From Symbiodinium natans (Eukaryota; Sar; Dinophyceae; Suessiales; Symbiodiniaceae), in the NCBI GenBank assembly GCA_905221605.1, contig CAJNDS010001657.1:453144-517143 (forward strand): a stretch of DNA of 64,000 nucleotides. Direction: 5' to 3'. This document shows positions 22,131-34,859 of this stretch, in pieces. The notes beneath the pieces are model-generated. The model was given only the letters and a program-made list of their open reading frames with translations. It ran no database searches and had not been told where the DNA came from. The number at the start of each line of letters is the position of its first letter. Position 1 is the first letter of the stretch. The translations under genes were made by a program, and so were the position numbers.

Positions 22131-25100
22131 AATCACACACTAAGACTTGAGTTCGGAGATATTCGGCACCCTGAACCCTTGACTACGAATCCAAGAAGCT
22201 TGAACCCTCGCACCCACCCCCGGAATCTCTAATTTCCTGGGTAAACTTAGACTGCAGCTTCGAACCACTGAGTCCTCAAACTCCTTGCAAAAAACTCCAA
22301 TCTCTAGAATCCGTGCAACCCAAGTTACCCACTGAACCCAGCGTAACCAGCTATCCCAAGGCCTCATCGGGCACGTGCAGGAAGCCAAAAAGTAGCTGCG
22401 CCAGGGTTCCACGAAGCAGGCAGAGCCCGGTCCCGAGGACTGGGTCAAGTCGAGATTGGAAAAAGTTGTTTTTTTGGGAGGGCTGGGGGGGGGGAAATGG
22501 GCTTTCAGTGTTTAGAAGCTTCAAGCCTTCATTTAAGCTGTTCAGCCCTGGGAGCAGAGCATCATTTTTGGCGAATTTGGGGCTTGTTGAAGCCAGCTTG
22601 CTTTTCATTCAGCTGGACCAAGTGCACGCGAGACCTAGAGGGGCATGAAGGCAGTGTGGATGTCAAGTGGACCGTATCGTGCGCTCAGTGCCACTTGCAA
22701 CTGGACGTAGACACCTGAATGCTAAGCGGCGCCCCAATCTCCCAAATTCATCCAAGCACATCCAAAACACATCCCAATCACATCCAACCTCCGTCATCCC
22801 AACATCAACAGCAGAACTCGGTCGGGGGGCCGGATCCGACAAAAAGGCCGCGCAAGGCGCAAGCGGCAAGCTCCTGGCTGTCCTTGGCGCCGTATGCCTC
22901 GACTGTGGGATTTTCCGGGAACGCTTAGGGCGTCTTGAAGAATCGGCAGTCGGGGCAGGGACTCGGTAGTTGGCGGTGGCGCCTTTGTTTGCTTGGTCGT
23001 TTCCTCTGTTTTCCTGCTGGGTTTCTTCTGCTTGTGGTTGTTTCCTGCTTTGTTTGGGCATGAGGGGGGGCGGGGGGCGCGGAGGGGAGGGGGGAGGGGG
23101 AGACGGTTAACTACGTCCGGTTCGCTCTTGCATCGCAATCACGAAGTCTTCATCCCGGGCACGATGGGTCTTGGATGACGTGTGGGGCCCGTCAGCTATC
23201 TTGCTCTCAATTTTTTGGAAGGCTGCGGCTGAGGCATTTTCTTGCTGCAGGTCCGACTGTGGTCTACATTGTGAGTCCAAAACGATCCAGAAAAAGTAAC
23301 TGCATGTAGCCCTAATCCTATGCTCTGCAAGTCTGTCAGCACCCATACTACCCGCAAGCTTTCTTGAATCTTAGCGGAAACACATCACCTAGAGAGATCT
23401 TCAACCCACACACAGAGTGAAACTCTTGGCTTTCTCTTCCCGGAAGCACAAAAACCGTTCGTGTCAATAGCTTTGAGGCTTGCCATGCAGAGACAGCAAT
23501 GAAAGCCCAAAACCCTTGATGTAAAGAAGTAGTTTCAGAAGGCCCCTCAAAGCATGCAGCCTTCAAAACTGCATCTCCGACCATCTCACGCCAGAAACAA
23601 CCCACGCAAAATCAGGCGCCAGAACCCAGTGGCTAAGTGTTGTTTTTGAGTGAATGGGGAGCTCTTGCTGCGATGCCCTGTCCTGATGACACATCTAGCA
23701 TCCTGCATTCAGGCTAGGGAAACTAAAGCAGGAAGGTTACGGCATACACGAAACCACGTCAGCATGAAGTCCACCCTGCAACAGTCATCTTTCCCTCATC
23801 CAACTCTCGGGCCCCTGGCCTGGGCCGTGACACCCCCGAAGCCCATGCGAAGAAAGTTGAAGACCTGCGCATTGAGAAGATCTTGGCATGGGTATAATTT
23901 TGACAGGGCAGGCATCCAAAACAAGAACGTGCCCCGTGCTTGCGGGCCAGTGCATCCTGCGCGGCTTCGCGAGGTGCACTGGATTAGAGGCCGCCAATGT
24001 GCATGACTGCAGGCAAGGCATGCTTCTTACCACCCACTTTTGCGGCGTGTGATGGCTTTGATAACAACATATATCAACATTCCTGTCTGATGAGCTCTTC
24101 GCCTGAAACCTGCAAAACTTCCCGGGCGCATCCCCGATGCCAATGAAACGCAAGCGTGCTTGCAAAGAGAACATGTTAAGCTCCTGAAAAGAAGGGAAAG
24201 AATGACTTCAACGAAGAGACATGCACTTGTTACGTCCAGCGATAATGCAAAAAGGCCTTCGCCTTTGCGTGAGTGCGACCCAACCCCCACTTCCAACCCC
24301 GGGCTCGCCAGCAGCAATGGGTTGTAGGCCGCCAATGCCAGGGCCAAGGACGCCACGTCACGTGCTTCGGCAAAGTGCCCCACAACCTGGGGCAAGCTCT
24401 TGGGCCTTGTTGGAAGTGGAATGCAGCAGCTACCAACAGCTACTCCACTTTAGAAGAAGGTTGTTCAAGGCCGGGTGGTGCATAAAGAAGGTTTGAGAGC
24501 TTGCGGCTGTAGTCTAACGATTATGCAATCTCACCTCATCGACACAACAACCTCAGCCGGAGTGCCACAGTATCCACAAGGCCCAGGAAGGGCGTCGAGA
24601 GCTCCGAGAGAATGCTGGGCCAGGCCAAAGCAAAGATGCGGCCTCGGGTGGCAAGGAGCTCATGGCCCCATGGCTGTGCAGAGTCAGAGATTTTGTCAGA
24701 AGGAACTCCATTCATCTCAACACAAGGCAGCAGCTCTTACGCGGCGCATCACAAAAGTCGAAGTGGGTCTGAATCTGAACTTCAAAACAAAAAAAAACCT
24801 GCGCCATCCTGAAGCCCCCAGATGTCCCAGGGGCGGAAAGCCTCATCAAAGGGGAGGGAATCCTCCTTGCCCACCATGGCACCCAGGCGGAGCTGCAAGT
24901 GCTGCTAAGTGCTGCGAAGTGCTGCGAAGTGCTTGTAAGTGCTGTTAGCAAGGGCCCCCAGTGGGATGCTCCCCTGGAGCCAAGACAGCGTCCCAGAAAT
25001 CCGATCGGCTTCAGCCGCCCAACAACACACTTCAATCTCGCGCCAAGCCGCAAAGAACGACCTTCACCACTGCTCACGTAGATTCACAGTTCGTGTGCTG

Positions 25101-28100
25101 GGCAACTCCAGATTCTTGAAGCACATACAAGAAGGAAGGGCTAAACACTGTTGCACCCATAGATTGTGTTGTGGGAATTGGGGCTGAGCATTTCAGCCCT
25201 TGATTTGAAACAGGCCCAGAGCAAGCCCACTTCCACAAAATCCATGCAAACCAGCTGTCCTTCGAAAAGCCCGTGAATCATGAGGGGATGGCTTGAACTA
25301 CCTCCTAGTCCCTTGAAACCCTGGACACGAAAGTGCCAACCCAAAGCTTGACAACCCTCCTGATCGGTTTATATCACACATCCCGAGAACAGCGCGCAGG
25401 AGCTGACCATGGGGCGCAGGGGACAGTGGCAGCGTCAAGCCGATGTCCAACTGGGGTTTCGCCGATGGGTTCACGGAGTGGAGCTCGAGGAGGGATGACA
25501 GGATTGAGTAGGTGGATGAAAGTCACGAGATCAGGGGAAGCTCGGCAGCATAAAGTTTACGGGGCACTTTGAAGGTCGAGATCCTGCCCGCTGAACTAAT
25601 GCGGTTCCACAACCTTCACCAAACATCCCTCAACTGAAAACCAAGCATGCCCTATGACTTCTGAGCTTCTCTCCACTTCGCAGCAGACTAGCCGAGTCAA
25701 GGAATGATGCTCAACCCTTACCCCTTACCCACATGCACAGTTCGCCCCCTGGCCTGTGGTGGACACAGCATGGCACGAGAGCAACGCTGGCACTCCAGCT
25801 TCCCAATGTTCTCGCTTCGGGGAGGGATTCTGGGCAGAGGTCCCGAAGAGTCGTAAGGTTGCCGGCTAAGGATTTTTGCAAGGTCAGGAGGGGGGGAAGT
25901 CTAAAAATTTCAGGGCTTTCTTCCATTTTGGAGCTTGAGGTCTCGTTGTTCAGTGCTGTTCAGACAACGTTAGAACGGTTCGACCGTTAGAACGGTTAGT
26001 CAAGCGTCTCTAAACTCTTCAAATTTCTGAGTAGCTCTCACGACGCCTCGCAACGCTCTTCCTTCTACCCATGTCGTTACTGTGGTTCCCTACTGTTGCT
26101 GCTATGATCTTGACCTCAAAAAGATCCTCTGGCTACGTGTTGCAGCTATGCCCTTGAGCATCGGAGCCTTCGGTGGCCGGTCGACAGATTCACCTCTGCC
26201 TTCTGACTGCAAGCCGTGGACGTGGTCTGCAGGTAGATGCTGCGAAACGGGAACAGGACATGAATGTTCGAAGGCGGTCAATTGAATGACCGGCACAGCT
26301 TCCAATCCGTCTGGAGAATCACTATGACTGATTATGACCTTTGCCACCCTCATACGTTGGACACACATCCCGTAGGTCACTCGGCCTCAAGCAAGTTCAC
26401 ATGCTTCTCTTGGCGCAACTTCTCCTGGGGGATTGCAACAGTGCGGCCCAACCCACAGGTGGATCCTGAAGAGCCAACGGGCTGCATCGGGCTGCATCGG
26501 GCTGCCACCCAACTTCTGCTGCAGGGGAGGCGTGTTCACAAATATATCAGGGGGTAGAGAAGACTTGGGACGATGCCGAGTGGTTGTCCAAGTAGCGGTT
26601 GTTGATGATGTCGAAGTCCTGAATTCGGCAGGACTCTGCTACTGGTGGTCGCGCTACTCGTGATCGCTTGAAGCAAAGCCATAGAGGCCAATTCAATGAC
26701 CCTCAACCTTACGAACTAACCTTAAGACATCTTCAAACCCAAGGGGCCTACAACCACTTTGAAGGCTTCCCTGCCAGACCCAGTGGCTCAATGGATATTG
26801 CATGATATTGCACCTCCCCTTCCCCTCCCAGCGGTCCTTGCAAAGGAATGCTGGGACCTGCGAGTGGCTGGAGCAGGAGTAGTTCATCAGATGATGTCGC
26901 AACGCCTGTAACCGCAATCTCAGACCTGCAACGCCTCAAAACATCACAAGGTCAACAGGATGGACCTCAACCCAAGAGACCAGCAAAGAAAAGAATGGGG
27001 CGTTCATCCAGCATGCCTGGCCCACTTCTGCTAATCAGGCTTGGTCTTCGGGAGCAACGATGCCTTCCGCCCTCTTGGGGACTTCTCCTTCAGGTGAGGC
27101 CGCTCGTCGGGCCTCGAGTGTCGAACAACGAAAGCTCCTCTAACCTTTGAAGAACCTCTCTCTGCAGGTCTTTGGGGCAAGTGGGAATGCCAGCGAAGAA
27201 GAGGATGCCCCAGCTTCAGCGGCATGATAGGAATTAAAAAGGTAATGGCATAAAATAGTAACTTAGTACATAGCACACTTCGGGACTCTCAGGGGGCCGG
27301 GATGCCAGCTTGGCCCAGTGATGGTCCCGAAACGGCATGTTGGAGAGGATGTTGTAGTCCACCGCAGTCTGCGGGAAATTGCCCCTGCCAAGTCCGGCAG
27401 TCTAGGGTTCTGAGGCTCATTGGGGGTGTGAGGCCATTCTTTCAACGACTTTGCAATTTACGGTGCTACAATCATGTGCTGCCCAACTCTGGCCTGCCAT
27501 CCTTCGTGCGCTCCTTGGTGCCCATCGTGCCGTGGCCACCAAGTCGCGCCGGGTCCTTGCCTGCGAAAAAAGTGTGCGACCATGCGGCCACAATCTGTCG
27601 CTAGTTGTTTTCAAGTCTCTGCATAATGTACCAACGTGTAAGATTCAAACGGTGGAGGATGATGCAGTCTAACCTGTGAGCTATGACAATTCCGCTGCCC
27701 TCACCTTCTGACTGACAACTTGGGTTCCTCCTTGACCTTGCTGGTTCGTAGCCAAAGCTGGCTTCATGGCTTCACAAGAAAAGCACGCACTGCACTTCCA
27801 GCACATCACGGTGCCAAATCCATGTCAGCATAGCTTCAAGCCCAATGTCGCGCTTGGATATATAGAAGGGTCTAGGCCACAAAAACTTGCTAAAGTTTCG
27901 ATCAAAAATGGCAGGGTTCCCTGAAAAGCCGAGAAGCCAGCAAGTTGCTCAGTTGGGTTTACTTTCTGTGCTTGAACCGCGCAATGCTTCAGCGCCTGAA
28001 ACGACCAAGCCCAACAATCCCGGGGCTGCACACACCCGTGCCTGGAGCCAACTTTTCTAGTTTTGACTCCTGGGCTTGGGCTCAGTGTCGAACGCACACT

Positions 28101-30633
28101 GCCTCTGGTGCCATCCTACAACCATACAAAGCAGCATTGTGCTGCTGATGTTCATGATGCTATCTTATTTGTGGGCTACACATCTCCTATCTGCTGAAAC
28201 ACAGAGCGCATGAGACGAAGAATGAAGGGAAGCAGCCACATGTAGGTCCAGGCTCGAAATGTTAACCAATACGTAAAAAAAAGCTGTACTCAGTTTTCAA
28301 GACCAAGATGCAAGAACAAAATATGGGTCACTTGACATTAAGGCAAGGTGGGGTGGTAAGCCGAGCGTCCACAGCTGATCGCATTCTGACGTGTTTGAAC
28401 CCCACAACTTCGACGCTGAACCTAACTCTGCAACTCCCAAACCGATGCCGTCTCCTGGTTGACAATGTCAAAGGGCTGCTCTCGCAGGATCTGGATATCC
28501 TAGATCAAGTTAAGCAGAACTACCACGTGTAATTCGTGTAGATTGGTACATGTGCCACTCGACTCCACTCAGCAACGGAGGGAACATAACACAGCCGTAT
28601 GCGCAAGTGGCAATTCAAACTCATATCAACCTAAACTCTGAGAATCGCGTGAGATGCTCAGAACTGACTTTCTGGTTGCGGCCTTCGCGCGATTGAGGTG
28701 CGCCACCCGCTCACGCTCTTCCAGATGCCGCTGGTTTGCCTGGCTGTGTGCCCCTAGGAACGGCATATTGTTGCCTTCGCAACCCCTTTCTTGGTGTAGG
28801 ACTTGGGTTTAGGTGAGCACGCTCGAGCCACTTCACCATTCCCCCACCCTGTCCTCTGTGGAGTTGTCTCGGTACCTTTGGACAGCTTGAGGAGTGGGGC
28901 AGGCTTCCCGGTGACATTTCCTCGCGACAATGCCTATGTCAAGCAAAAGCTGGTGCTGGTACAGTCACTTCAGCCGCCAAAGTCACCAAAGGCCCTGAAC
29001 TCGCAGTGTCGAACATTCTCCTTTTTTTGGGCGGAAATAAGCCATGCAAATGCTGAACGGGCCGGGCACCTGCCACTTGCAGCTCTAGCTCTACATGGCC
29101 AAGCCAGTCTGAGCTTATCCAACAGATGGGAATCCGGGCCTGCCGAGCAGTGGATCGAACACCCTCTCCTGGCGGGTTTCAGCGGGTCTGCGTCAGGAAT
29201 GTACAGGAAGAACATGAAACTTTTTCAAGCGTCCAGACCCTGGATGAGCTTTGTCTCACGCTTCAACGAGCAAAGTTCCAAGGATACCGCCGTAAGGCCT
29301 GTGGTACAAACCCTCCGGGTGACTGACAAAACGCTCAAGGAAAAAATGCCACACACAAACACCTCACTCAAAACGTCATGGAATTTGAAAACGACAGTTG
29401 TTGTCCACAACCAGTCTTTAGTGACCTGCTGCGAGATGTGTGCGAAAAGCAGACACGCACCTGAGCTTGGAACATCCCTGGCTGAAGCCGAAGAGGCCTG
29501 AACTCGGAAGTTTCGAGGACTTCGAGGGGGCCCCGCTGCCAGTGGACATGGTGCTCAAAACCTTACGACTTTTCTCGGCAAATTTATAGGTTCCTTGCCC
29601 TAGGTTGAAGACTGAAGACTGGCGGCTAGTTCCCAGGACTGTTCGAGCTGTTCCATGCTGCTCTTCGTTTGCGCAAAGGAATCAGCACAGAGTTGAGGGA
29701 GGGTTTCTCGAAGAAGTTCAGTGGTTCTTGTGGTTTTGGGACATGAATTCCTTCTGCTCCCTTAGTGTGACACACTCAGTGTATGGCGGGCCGCTGACCA
29801 AGCCCGAATCCACGGCCTCACAACTGGGAGAAAAAATGCACAGATGAGTCGAGGCTTACCGGTTGAGAGGCGCCGAGGGAGGCTCCGAGAGGCAGAGGCT
29901 CCAAGAGGCCCCCCATGGAGACCCAAAAGGCCCCAAGAGGCTCCGAGGCTCGCTCATGTCTCTTCTCCTGCTCATAGGAGCGGATCTGGTCACCTTGACA
30001 AGTGTGCAATGACCCCGCATCAACGGCAACTTCACATGCCGCACACATCCGCACACTGCACAGGCGGCCCAAAACTCAACAAGCATGGAAATTTCAGCAG
30101 CCTCGGAACAGGACATGTTAGCGTGAAGGTCCCTAGCTTAGGTGGAACCTACTGCGTCCGTCATTCTTCAAGGCAGACATTGATTGCGGCTGTCTCTGTT
30201 GATTGCACACTCTTGCAAACTGAGTTGTACACCCCACGTCTGCTGAGGGGCCTCACAAGTCCAAAAAAAATCGTCAGATTTTCTGTTCCTGCCCATTGGC
30301 CACGGCCAACAAAGTTGCGAAACGCGCAAAAACTCTATCGAATCTTTGCACACATGAACTCACGTGGGGCACTGGGCCTTGAAGTCATCCACTGTTCTTG
30401 CCATGAAGATGACCAGACCTCATTTTGAACCGAAAAATTCAGAAGAGTGACACCTTTGCCACTGCCACAATGAGCTTTGATGCACCAACTGTACCCAAAC
30501 AAACAGCTGAGATGCCGACATGAAAGCGCTGCACTGCCGTGGCAAAGTGCACGCCCCAAGCTACAATCAAACTCTTGATGCGCGAAATCACGTGACGACG
30601 AGAACTTGAAAAATGCAATAGCAACCAACAAGA
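22131..30633. other. 8.5 kb without a recognisable gene
   Basis: Many 60-230 codon frames are open on both strands, including one of 232 codons at 28,803-29,501 (+) and one of 194 codons at 29,844-30,428 (+). None shows a domain, signal or consistent composition. A short tandem AAGTGCTGCG repeat lies at 24,896-24,945. A stretch at 27,451-27,600 (+) reads AILRALLGAHRAVATKSRR and could be a small exon, but this is weak. Confidence 0.4.
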
Positions 30634-30720
30634 TATGTATGTATGTATATATATATATATGTACATAGTGTTTATATTTATATGAACGTTTTTTATGTAC
30701 AACTATGTAAGTATATATAG
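30634..30720. repeat. TATG/TA microsatellite
   Basis: TATG repeats followed by (TA)n and TATATTTATATG-like sequence. Confidence 0.9.
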
Positions 30721-31209
30721 AAGCGATACATTGAGGAAGCAGGAGCTACGGAGATCGATCAGTGATAGCCTTCCAAGGGAACTGTGCAATCCCCAGGCCA
30801 TCAAAGCCAAACCTCAAATCTCAAGCCCTAGACGATTTAGACAGACGGTCGGTTATGGATGTAGACACAGGCACTTTGACTGCACGGCTACATCGGCCAT
30901 CGCCGAACTTTTCTGAGTTTACAATCCCCGAACCCTCAATCCTAAACCGTGGTTTATCGCAAGGAAGGTCATATAGGCCAGAATCCTTAGGTCCTTAGGT
31001 GTCGATCCAGCCCAATGGGCTTTCCCAGACTGCAGCTGTGAAAAAAGTCCAGTTAAACAACAACGCTGTAATGACCCAAGATGATTTGGCAATTGGTCCG
31101 AAAGCCCACGCACCGAGATTAGTCGGCATCCCATGCAGTGGGAGTGCCCTTTCGAACGGACGGCTTGCGCAGGCACGGTTCCTGTTTACGCTAGCGAGCG
31201 CTCAGACAG

Positions 31210-31991
31210 CTTGAAGCTTCAACCTGAGTCAATGGCATCAGCGATGCCCTCGAGTAGCCCGATCCGAGGCGCGAGCTTCTCCAGTTCTGCACCAGCTGGA
31301 AGATTTCCGTTGCCACCTGCGTCTGAAGCAAACCTGCACGCCGTCGACAAGACTGCCCCTTCTGCTGAACGCCTTCTCGCGGCCACGATTTTTGTCAGGG
31401 TGCCACTGGCACAACCTGAGAATCACGCTTTGGAGACTGCGACGCCGAAACCTAGAACTGAAGTTCCATTCCACTCCATGCCAAGCTGGAGTGCTTGGGC
31501 CAGCACAAGTCCTTTAAAGCTTTGTCGCGCTGTGCTCCCGGCCCCATGGCCTCGCCGGCAATGCATTCACCATTGACTGTAAGATGGCAATGCCGCGCCT
31601 TGATTTGGAGGAGGCGCTGGGCTACCTTCTTCTTGGCCTTGCATGGCAGCCCTGAAATCCTAGATGCTGCCCTGGACTTTTCCTGACATGTTCATACCAC
31701 ACGCTGGCCGTCGACCAACGGAATCGTTGCTTCAGCAACCGCCCACTCACACGCCTCCTGCACGGCAAAGCGGTCCTCCCATGAAATGCACTTCGCCTGA
31801 GCGACATCAAGCTTAGCAAATCTTCTCCATTCCTCACGCCCGTAATGCTCAAATCTCCCCAAAGATGCCTGGAGCTCGGCGTTGGCGACTGAAAGCCGTT
31901 GGCATTCAGCCTGATACTCAAGAGTCAGGACCACCTGCATCTCTATACTATTACACCTGCCCGACTCTTGCTCGTAAAGAAACCCCTGCAT
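31210..31991 (-). CDS. Hypothetical protein, split minus-strand segments
   Basis: Segment 1 (about 31,991-31,695) reads TLEYQAECQRLSVANAELQA and WRRFAKLDVAQAKCISWEDR, a helical, possibly coiled-coil stretch. After a likely splice site near CTAGGATTTCAG come segments reading KKKVAQRLLQIKARHCHLTV (about 31,640) and NLPAGAELEKLAPRIGLLEG (about 31,300-31,240). One alternative frame contains LCQWHPDKNRGREKAF, which resembles the HPDKN loop of a J-domain, but the helices around it are missing. Assignment as a DnaJ relative is therefore not supported. Start and exon borders are undetermined. Confidence 0.35.
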
Positions 31992-32074
31992 TGGCCTTGA
32001 GGTCTAGCTCCTCGTTCCACACGGTCATGCAAACGCCACCCGCCCAGTCCCTCAACCCCATGCCTGGCCCATGC

Positions 32075-32210
32075 CTTAATTTTCAGAAAGGAACGCTGCG
32101 GGGACCTTGTTTTTACGCATCATATACATATCTACACATATAAACGCAGATTCCCTAACTCCACTCTCCAGAAAGGGACGCTGCAAGGGCCTTGTTTTCT
32201 AATTCTGTGG
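32075..32210 (+). repeat. Short direct duplication beside the mitochondrial insert
   Basis: CAGAAAGGAACGCTGCGGGG followed by ACCTTGTTTTTA at about 32,084-32,116 recurs as CAGAAAGGGACGCTGCAAGG followed by GCCTTGTTTTCTA at about 32,170-32,202, just before the cox1-like insert. Confidence 0.7.
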
Positions 32211-32244
32211 GCATTCCGTCTTTGTTGCTTTGGCCGGCCGAGGG

Positions 32245-32632
32245 TGCCCCGATGTTTTGGGTTGAATCTCTGATTGTTAGCTGAACATATGTATCATGAT
32301 TTCCAAGAATTATTCCTGTAGAACCACCTATAGTAAACATTAATAAAAAGATATGTGAGAAGAAGACAGAACTAATTCTAAGGTGTAATGATGGTGGATT
32401 TCCAAGATATGTACAAAGCCAATTAAAGATTTTTGTGCCAGTTGGTAAGGATATTAAGATTGTAACTCCTGTAAAATAAGCTCTTGTATCACTTTCTAAA
32501 CCTACAGTATACATATGATGCCCCCAAACAAGACTTCCAAGAAGAGAAATAGATGACTTGGCAAAGATCATTGATTGGTTACCAAAGATTATTACTTGTA
32601 AAATCACAGAAGTTATTATGGAAATGATCCCC
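32245..32632 (-). pseudogene. cox1: Nuclear copy of mitochondrial cox1 (NUMT), fragment
   Basis: Cytochrome c oxidase subunit I is the haem-copper core of respiratory complex IV. The minus strand encodes about 125 residues matching its middle part. VWGHHMYTVGLESDTRAYFT includes the paired His copper-B ligands, and LPTGTKIFNWLCTYLG contains the K-channel Lys in the alveolate wording TKIFNWLCTY. IFLLMFTIGGSTGIILGN follows. The match covers roughly residues 280-370 of a ~500-residue protein and then departs from the family. Local AT content is clearly higher than the flanks, which are GC-rich with poly-C at 32,628-32,640. No start, no presequence, and both ends truncated: a transferred fragment, not a working gene. 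Dinoflagellate mitochondrial genomes are known to be fragmented, so the break points may predate transfer. Confidence 0.9.
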
Positions 32633-32748
32633 CCCCGCCCCACCCACGAATGAAAAGGGGGTTGCGCACGATGATTTGCAGTGTGGCATGTTTGTTGTTG
32701 GCAGTGGAAGTGGAAAACTGCCCTTACTCGACTCGCAAGAGGGTCAGA

Positions 32749-33055
32749 CTACTGATTTTGTCGTGTTGATTGCGCAGGGCCTTCCCCAGGGGGAGGCCCC
32801 AGGAGTACCTGGCACAAGACATCGGACCGCGACAAAGCATGCTTGTGAAGGCCCATGACGTACGCGACGGGCACCTCGATGAGGGCTTCAAACTGGCGCT
32901 TCTGACAGGAAATCGCGGTTGGCGAAAGTGTGATTGTGACTAATTTCACAGCAAGCAACATGCCTCGCGCCTCCTCCCTTTCTGCAAACAATTGCTTGCG
33001 CAGGAGGTCCACCTTGCGAGAGTCTTCACGGAGGCACGCGGGTTATTGTAAACAT
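32749..33055 (-). CDS. Hypothetical protein exons (minus strand)
   Basis: Reads DSRKVDLLRKQLFAEREEAR then GMLLAVK, and after sequence ending in CTGTCAG continues KRQFEALIEVPVAYVMGLHK and LSRSDVLCQVLLGPPPGEG. The CTGTCAG suggests a short intron (about 45-50 bp), although the frame is also open through it. Highly charged at first, then hydrophobic. No family recognised. It lies between the cox1 fragment and the Ser-rich gene, on the same strand as the latter, and could be a downstream exon of that gene or a separate one. Confidence 0.45.
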
Positions 33056-33209
33056 GTTTGTTCCCGACATTGACGTTACTGCGGCAGCACTGCGTGCCGC
33101 TTTATGTCCCGCAGGAAAAGAAGGTTCATTGAAATGGAGTGGCAAACGCTGCATGTGAAGAATCCTAGCATCATGTCTTAAAAAGGATGCTAGCGCGGAT
33201 CAATTTTCA

Positions 33210-33850
33210 GCTACTGCTGTCGGACGAATCGTCAGAGAAACTGCTAATGCTGCTACTGCTGGAGCTGTGACGCGAGCGAAGATTTCTCTGCTGTCGCCAC
33301 TTGCGGGCTCGAGCTTCGCCCTTCGCCCAGCTGCTTGCGGTAACGCGGCTTGCGGCTGCATTGGGATCATCTGGCACGCTGTCGACCACACATGTTTCAC
33401 TTCCCGTTGTCGAGTTCCCGCCGGCGGGCTTTAGCGCCCTAGCGACAATAGACAGCTGATTCGGACCAACTACTACAGTGACTGCTTCATTGCGTGCGGT
33501 GCACCTAAAAAAAACAGTTGCTGCATTTGGTCAGTGATAGCATGGGAATGTAACATCTGCTTACTCTCCCTACGCAAACCTACCGATTTCCTAGCGCCAC
33601 AATGGGGTATCAGTGGTTCTACTTGCGTGCGGCCTTATAGCGCTTCATGGCTGCCTCCCATCCCGTCCCATCCCACCCATCCAGCCTGGTTAGTCCGCGT
33701 CTGTACTTCCTGCTGCAGCCTCAGGGCATCCCCAAGCACCACAGTCATGGTAGCACGACGCGGTTGACGATGGCTGCTGAGGCTAGTACCGAAGAATGAC
33801 GTGGGATTCAGAAGAAGATGACGACCCACCACCTGACGCCGGCTCTTTCA
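33210..33850 (-). CDS. Hypothetical Ser-rich protein, 3' exons
   Basis: The terminal exon (about 33,507-33,210) follows a TTTTTTTTAG acceptor. It reads RCTARNEAVTVVVGPNQLSI, SSWAKGEARARKWRQQRNLR and ends in a Ser/Asp run (SSSSSSISSFSDDSSDSSS, stop). The basic-then-acidic-Ser tail suggests a nuclear or phosphorylated protein but identifies no family. An upstream segment (about 33,770-33,680) reads RRATMTVVLGDALRLQQEVQ and is probably another exon, with a T/A-rich intron between them. Start unknown. Confidence 0.5.
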
Positions 33851-33864
33851 TTCTGACTCAGCAA

Positions 33865-34660
33865 GCATGACACTTCGGAGGAGTCCGAACAAGTCGGAGG
33901 AGTCATGTTATGGGACGCCGCAAGAAGCAAAACAATTAGGAGGAAATTTATGTTGAAAGTGAAAGGTCCAAATACTCCACTTGTTAAGCATACATATCTG
34001 TGTCAAGTGAGAAGGTCCAACAACGGAATGATTTGTTAACCATAGTTCCTGTTGCTTCAACACAAGCAAAACAGTTCGGAGGAGGCCAAAACAACTAATA
34101 GGAGGAGTCATGTTATGGGACGCCCCAATACGCCACACAAGTAGGAGGATGTCTGAGGAGGGCGGACATGTTTGTTCAGTGTTCCAGAGGGCCCACAGGA
34201 ATGGATCTGTTAACCTACATGTTTGTCTTTTTCAAGTGTTGCAAAGGGTGTTGAAACAGGCAAAACAAATCGGAGGAGGCCAAAACAACTAGTAGCAGGA
34301 GTCACGTTACGGGATGCCCCAATAAGCCAAACAAGCATAAGGATGTCTGAGGGGAGGGACATGTCTGTTCAGTGTTCCACAGGGTCCACAGGAATGGATC
34401 TGTTAACCATACATACATGTCTGTCTGTTTCAAGTGTTGCAAAGGGTCCAAAGGAATGGATTCGTTCACCATTTCAACCAGCCAACAAATATTAGGAGGA
34501 GACCAAAACAAATAGGAGGAGTCATGTAATCGGATGCCCCAAGAAGCAAGGCAACTAGGACATATCGGTTTAAATAAAGTGAAAGGATCCACAGGAATAG
34601 AGTTGTTAATCACATTATCTGCTGTTTCAACAATCAAAGCAAATAGGAGGAGAAAAATGC
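33865..34660 (+). repeat. Degenerate ~180-230 bp tandem repeat, four to five units
   Basis: The marker AGGAGTCATGTTATGGGACG occurs at about 33,899 and 34,104, with variants at 34,297 and 34,518. Each is followed by CC(G/C)CAAGAAGC or CCCCAATA, then TTCAGTGTTCCA-AGGG and CAGGAATGGATCTGTTAACC. GGAGGAG recurs throughout. No protein domain; open frames vary between units. Confidence 0.8.
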
Positions 34661-34859
34661 GCATAACCGCTGACCTCGGTGAGGTCAGTGGCTCCCTCGA
34701 GCGCCTGTTGATCCACTTCTTTGATTTGCGCTCTATGGCGAGCATAAGGGTCCCCCATTCATGTCGGTGGAGCGAAAAGAAGCATCAAACTATGTTTCAA
34801 AATCTTATAGTCGCACGCGAAACTCCAGCGCATTGTCCAGGGATGTAGGTGTAAGGATT

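Noticed and set aside
28803-29501. 232-codon open frame
   Set aside because: No domain, no start context, no codon bias distinguishable from the background; not called as a gene.
31238-31474. HPDKN motif suggesting a DnaJ J-domain
   Set aside because: Only the loop motif fits; the surrounding helices of a J-domain are absent, and another frame in the same region looks more protein-like.
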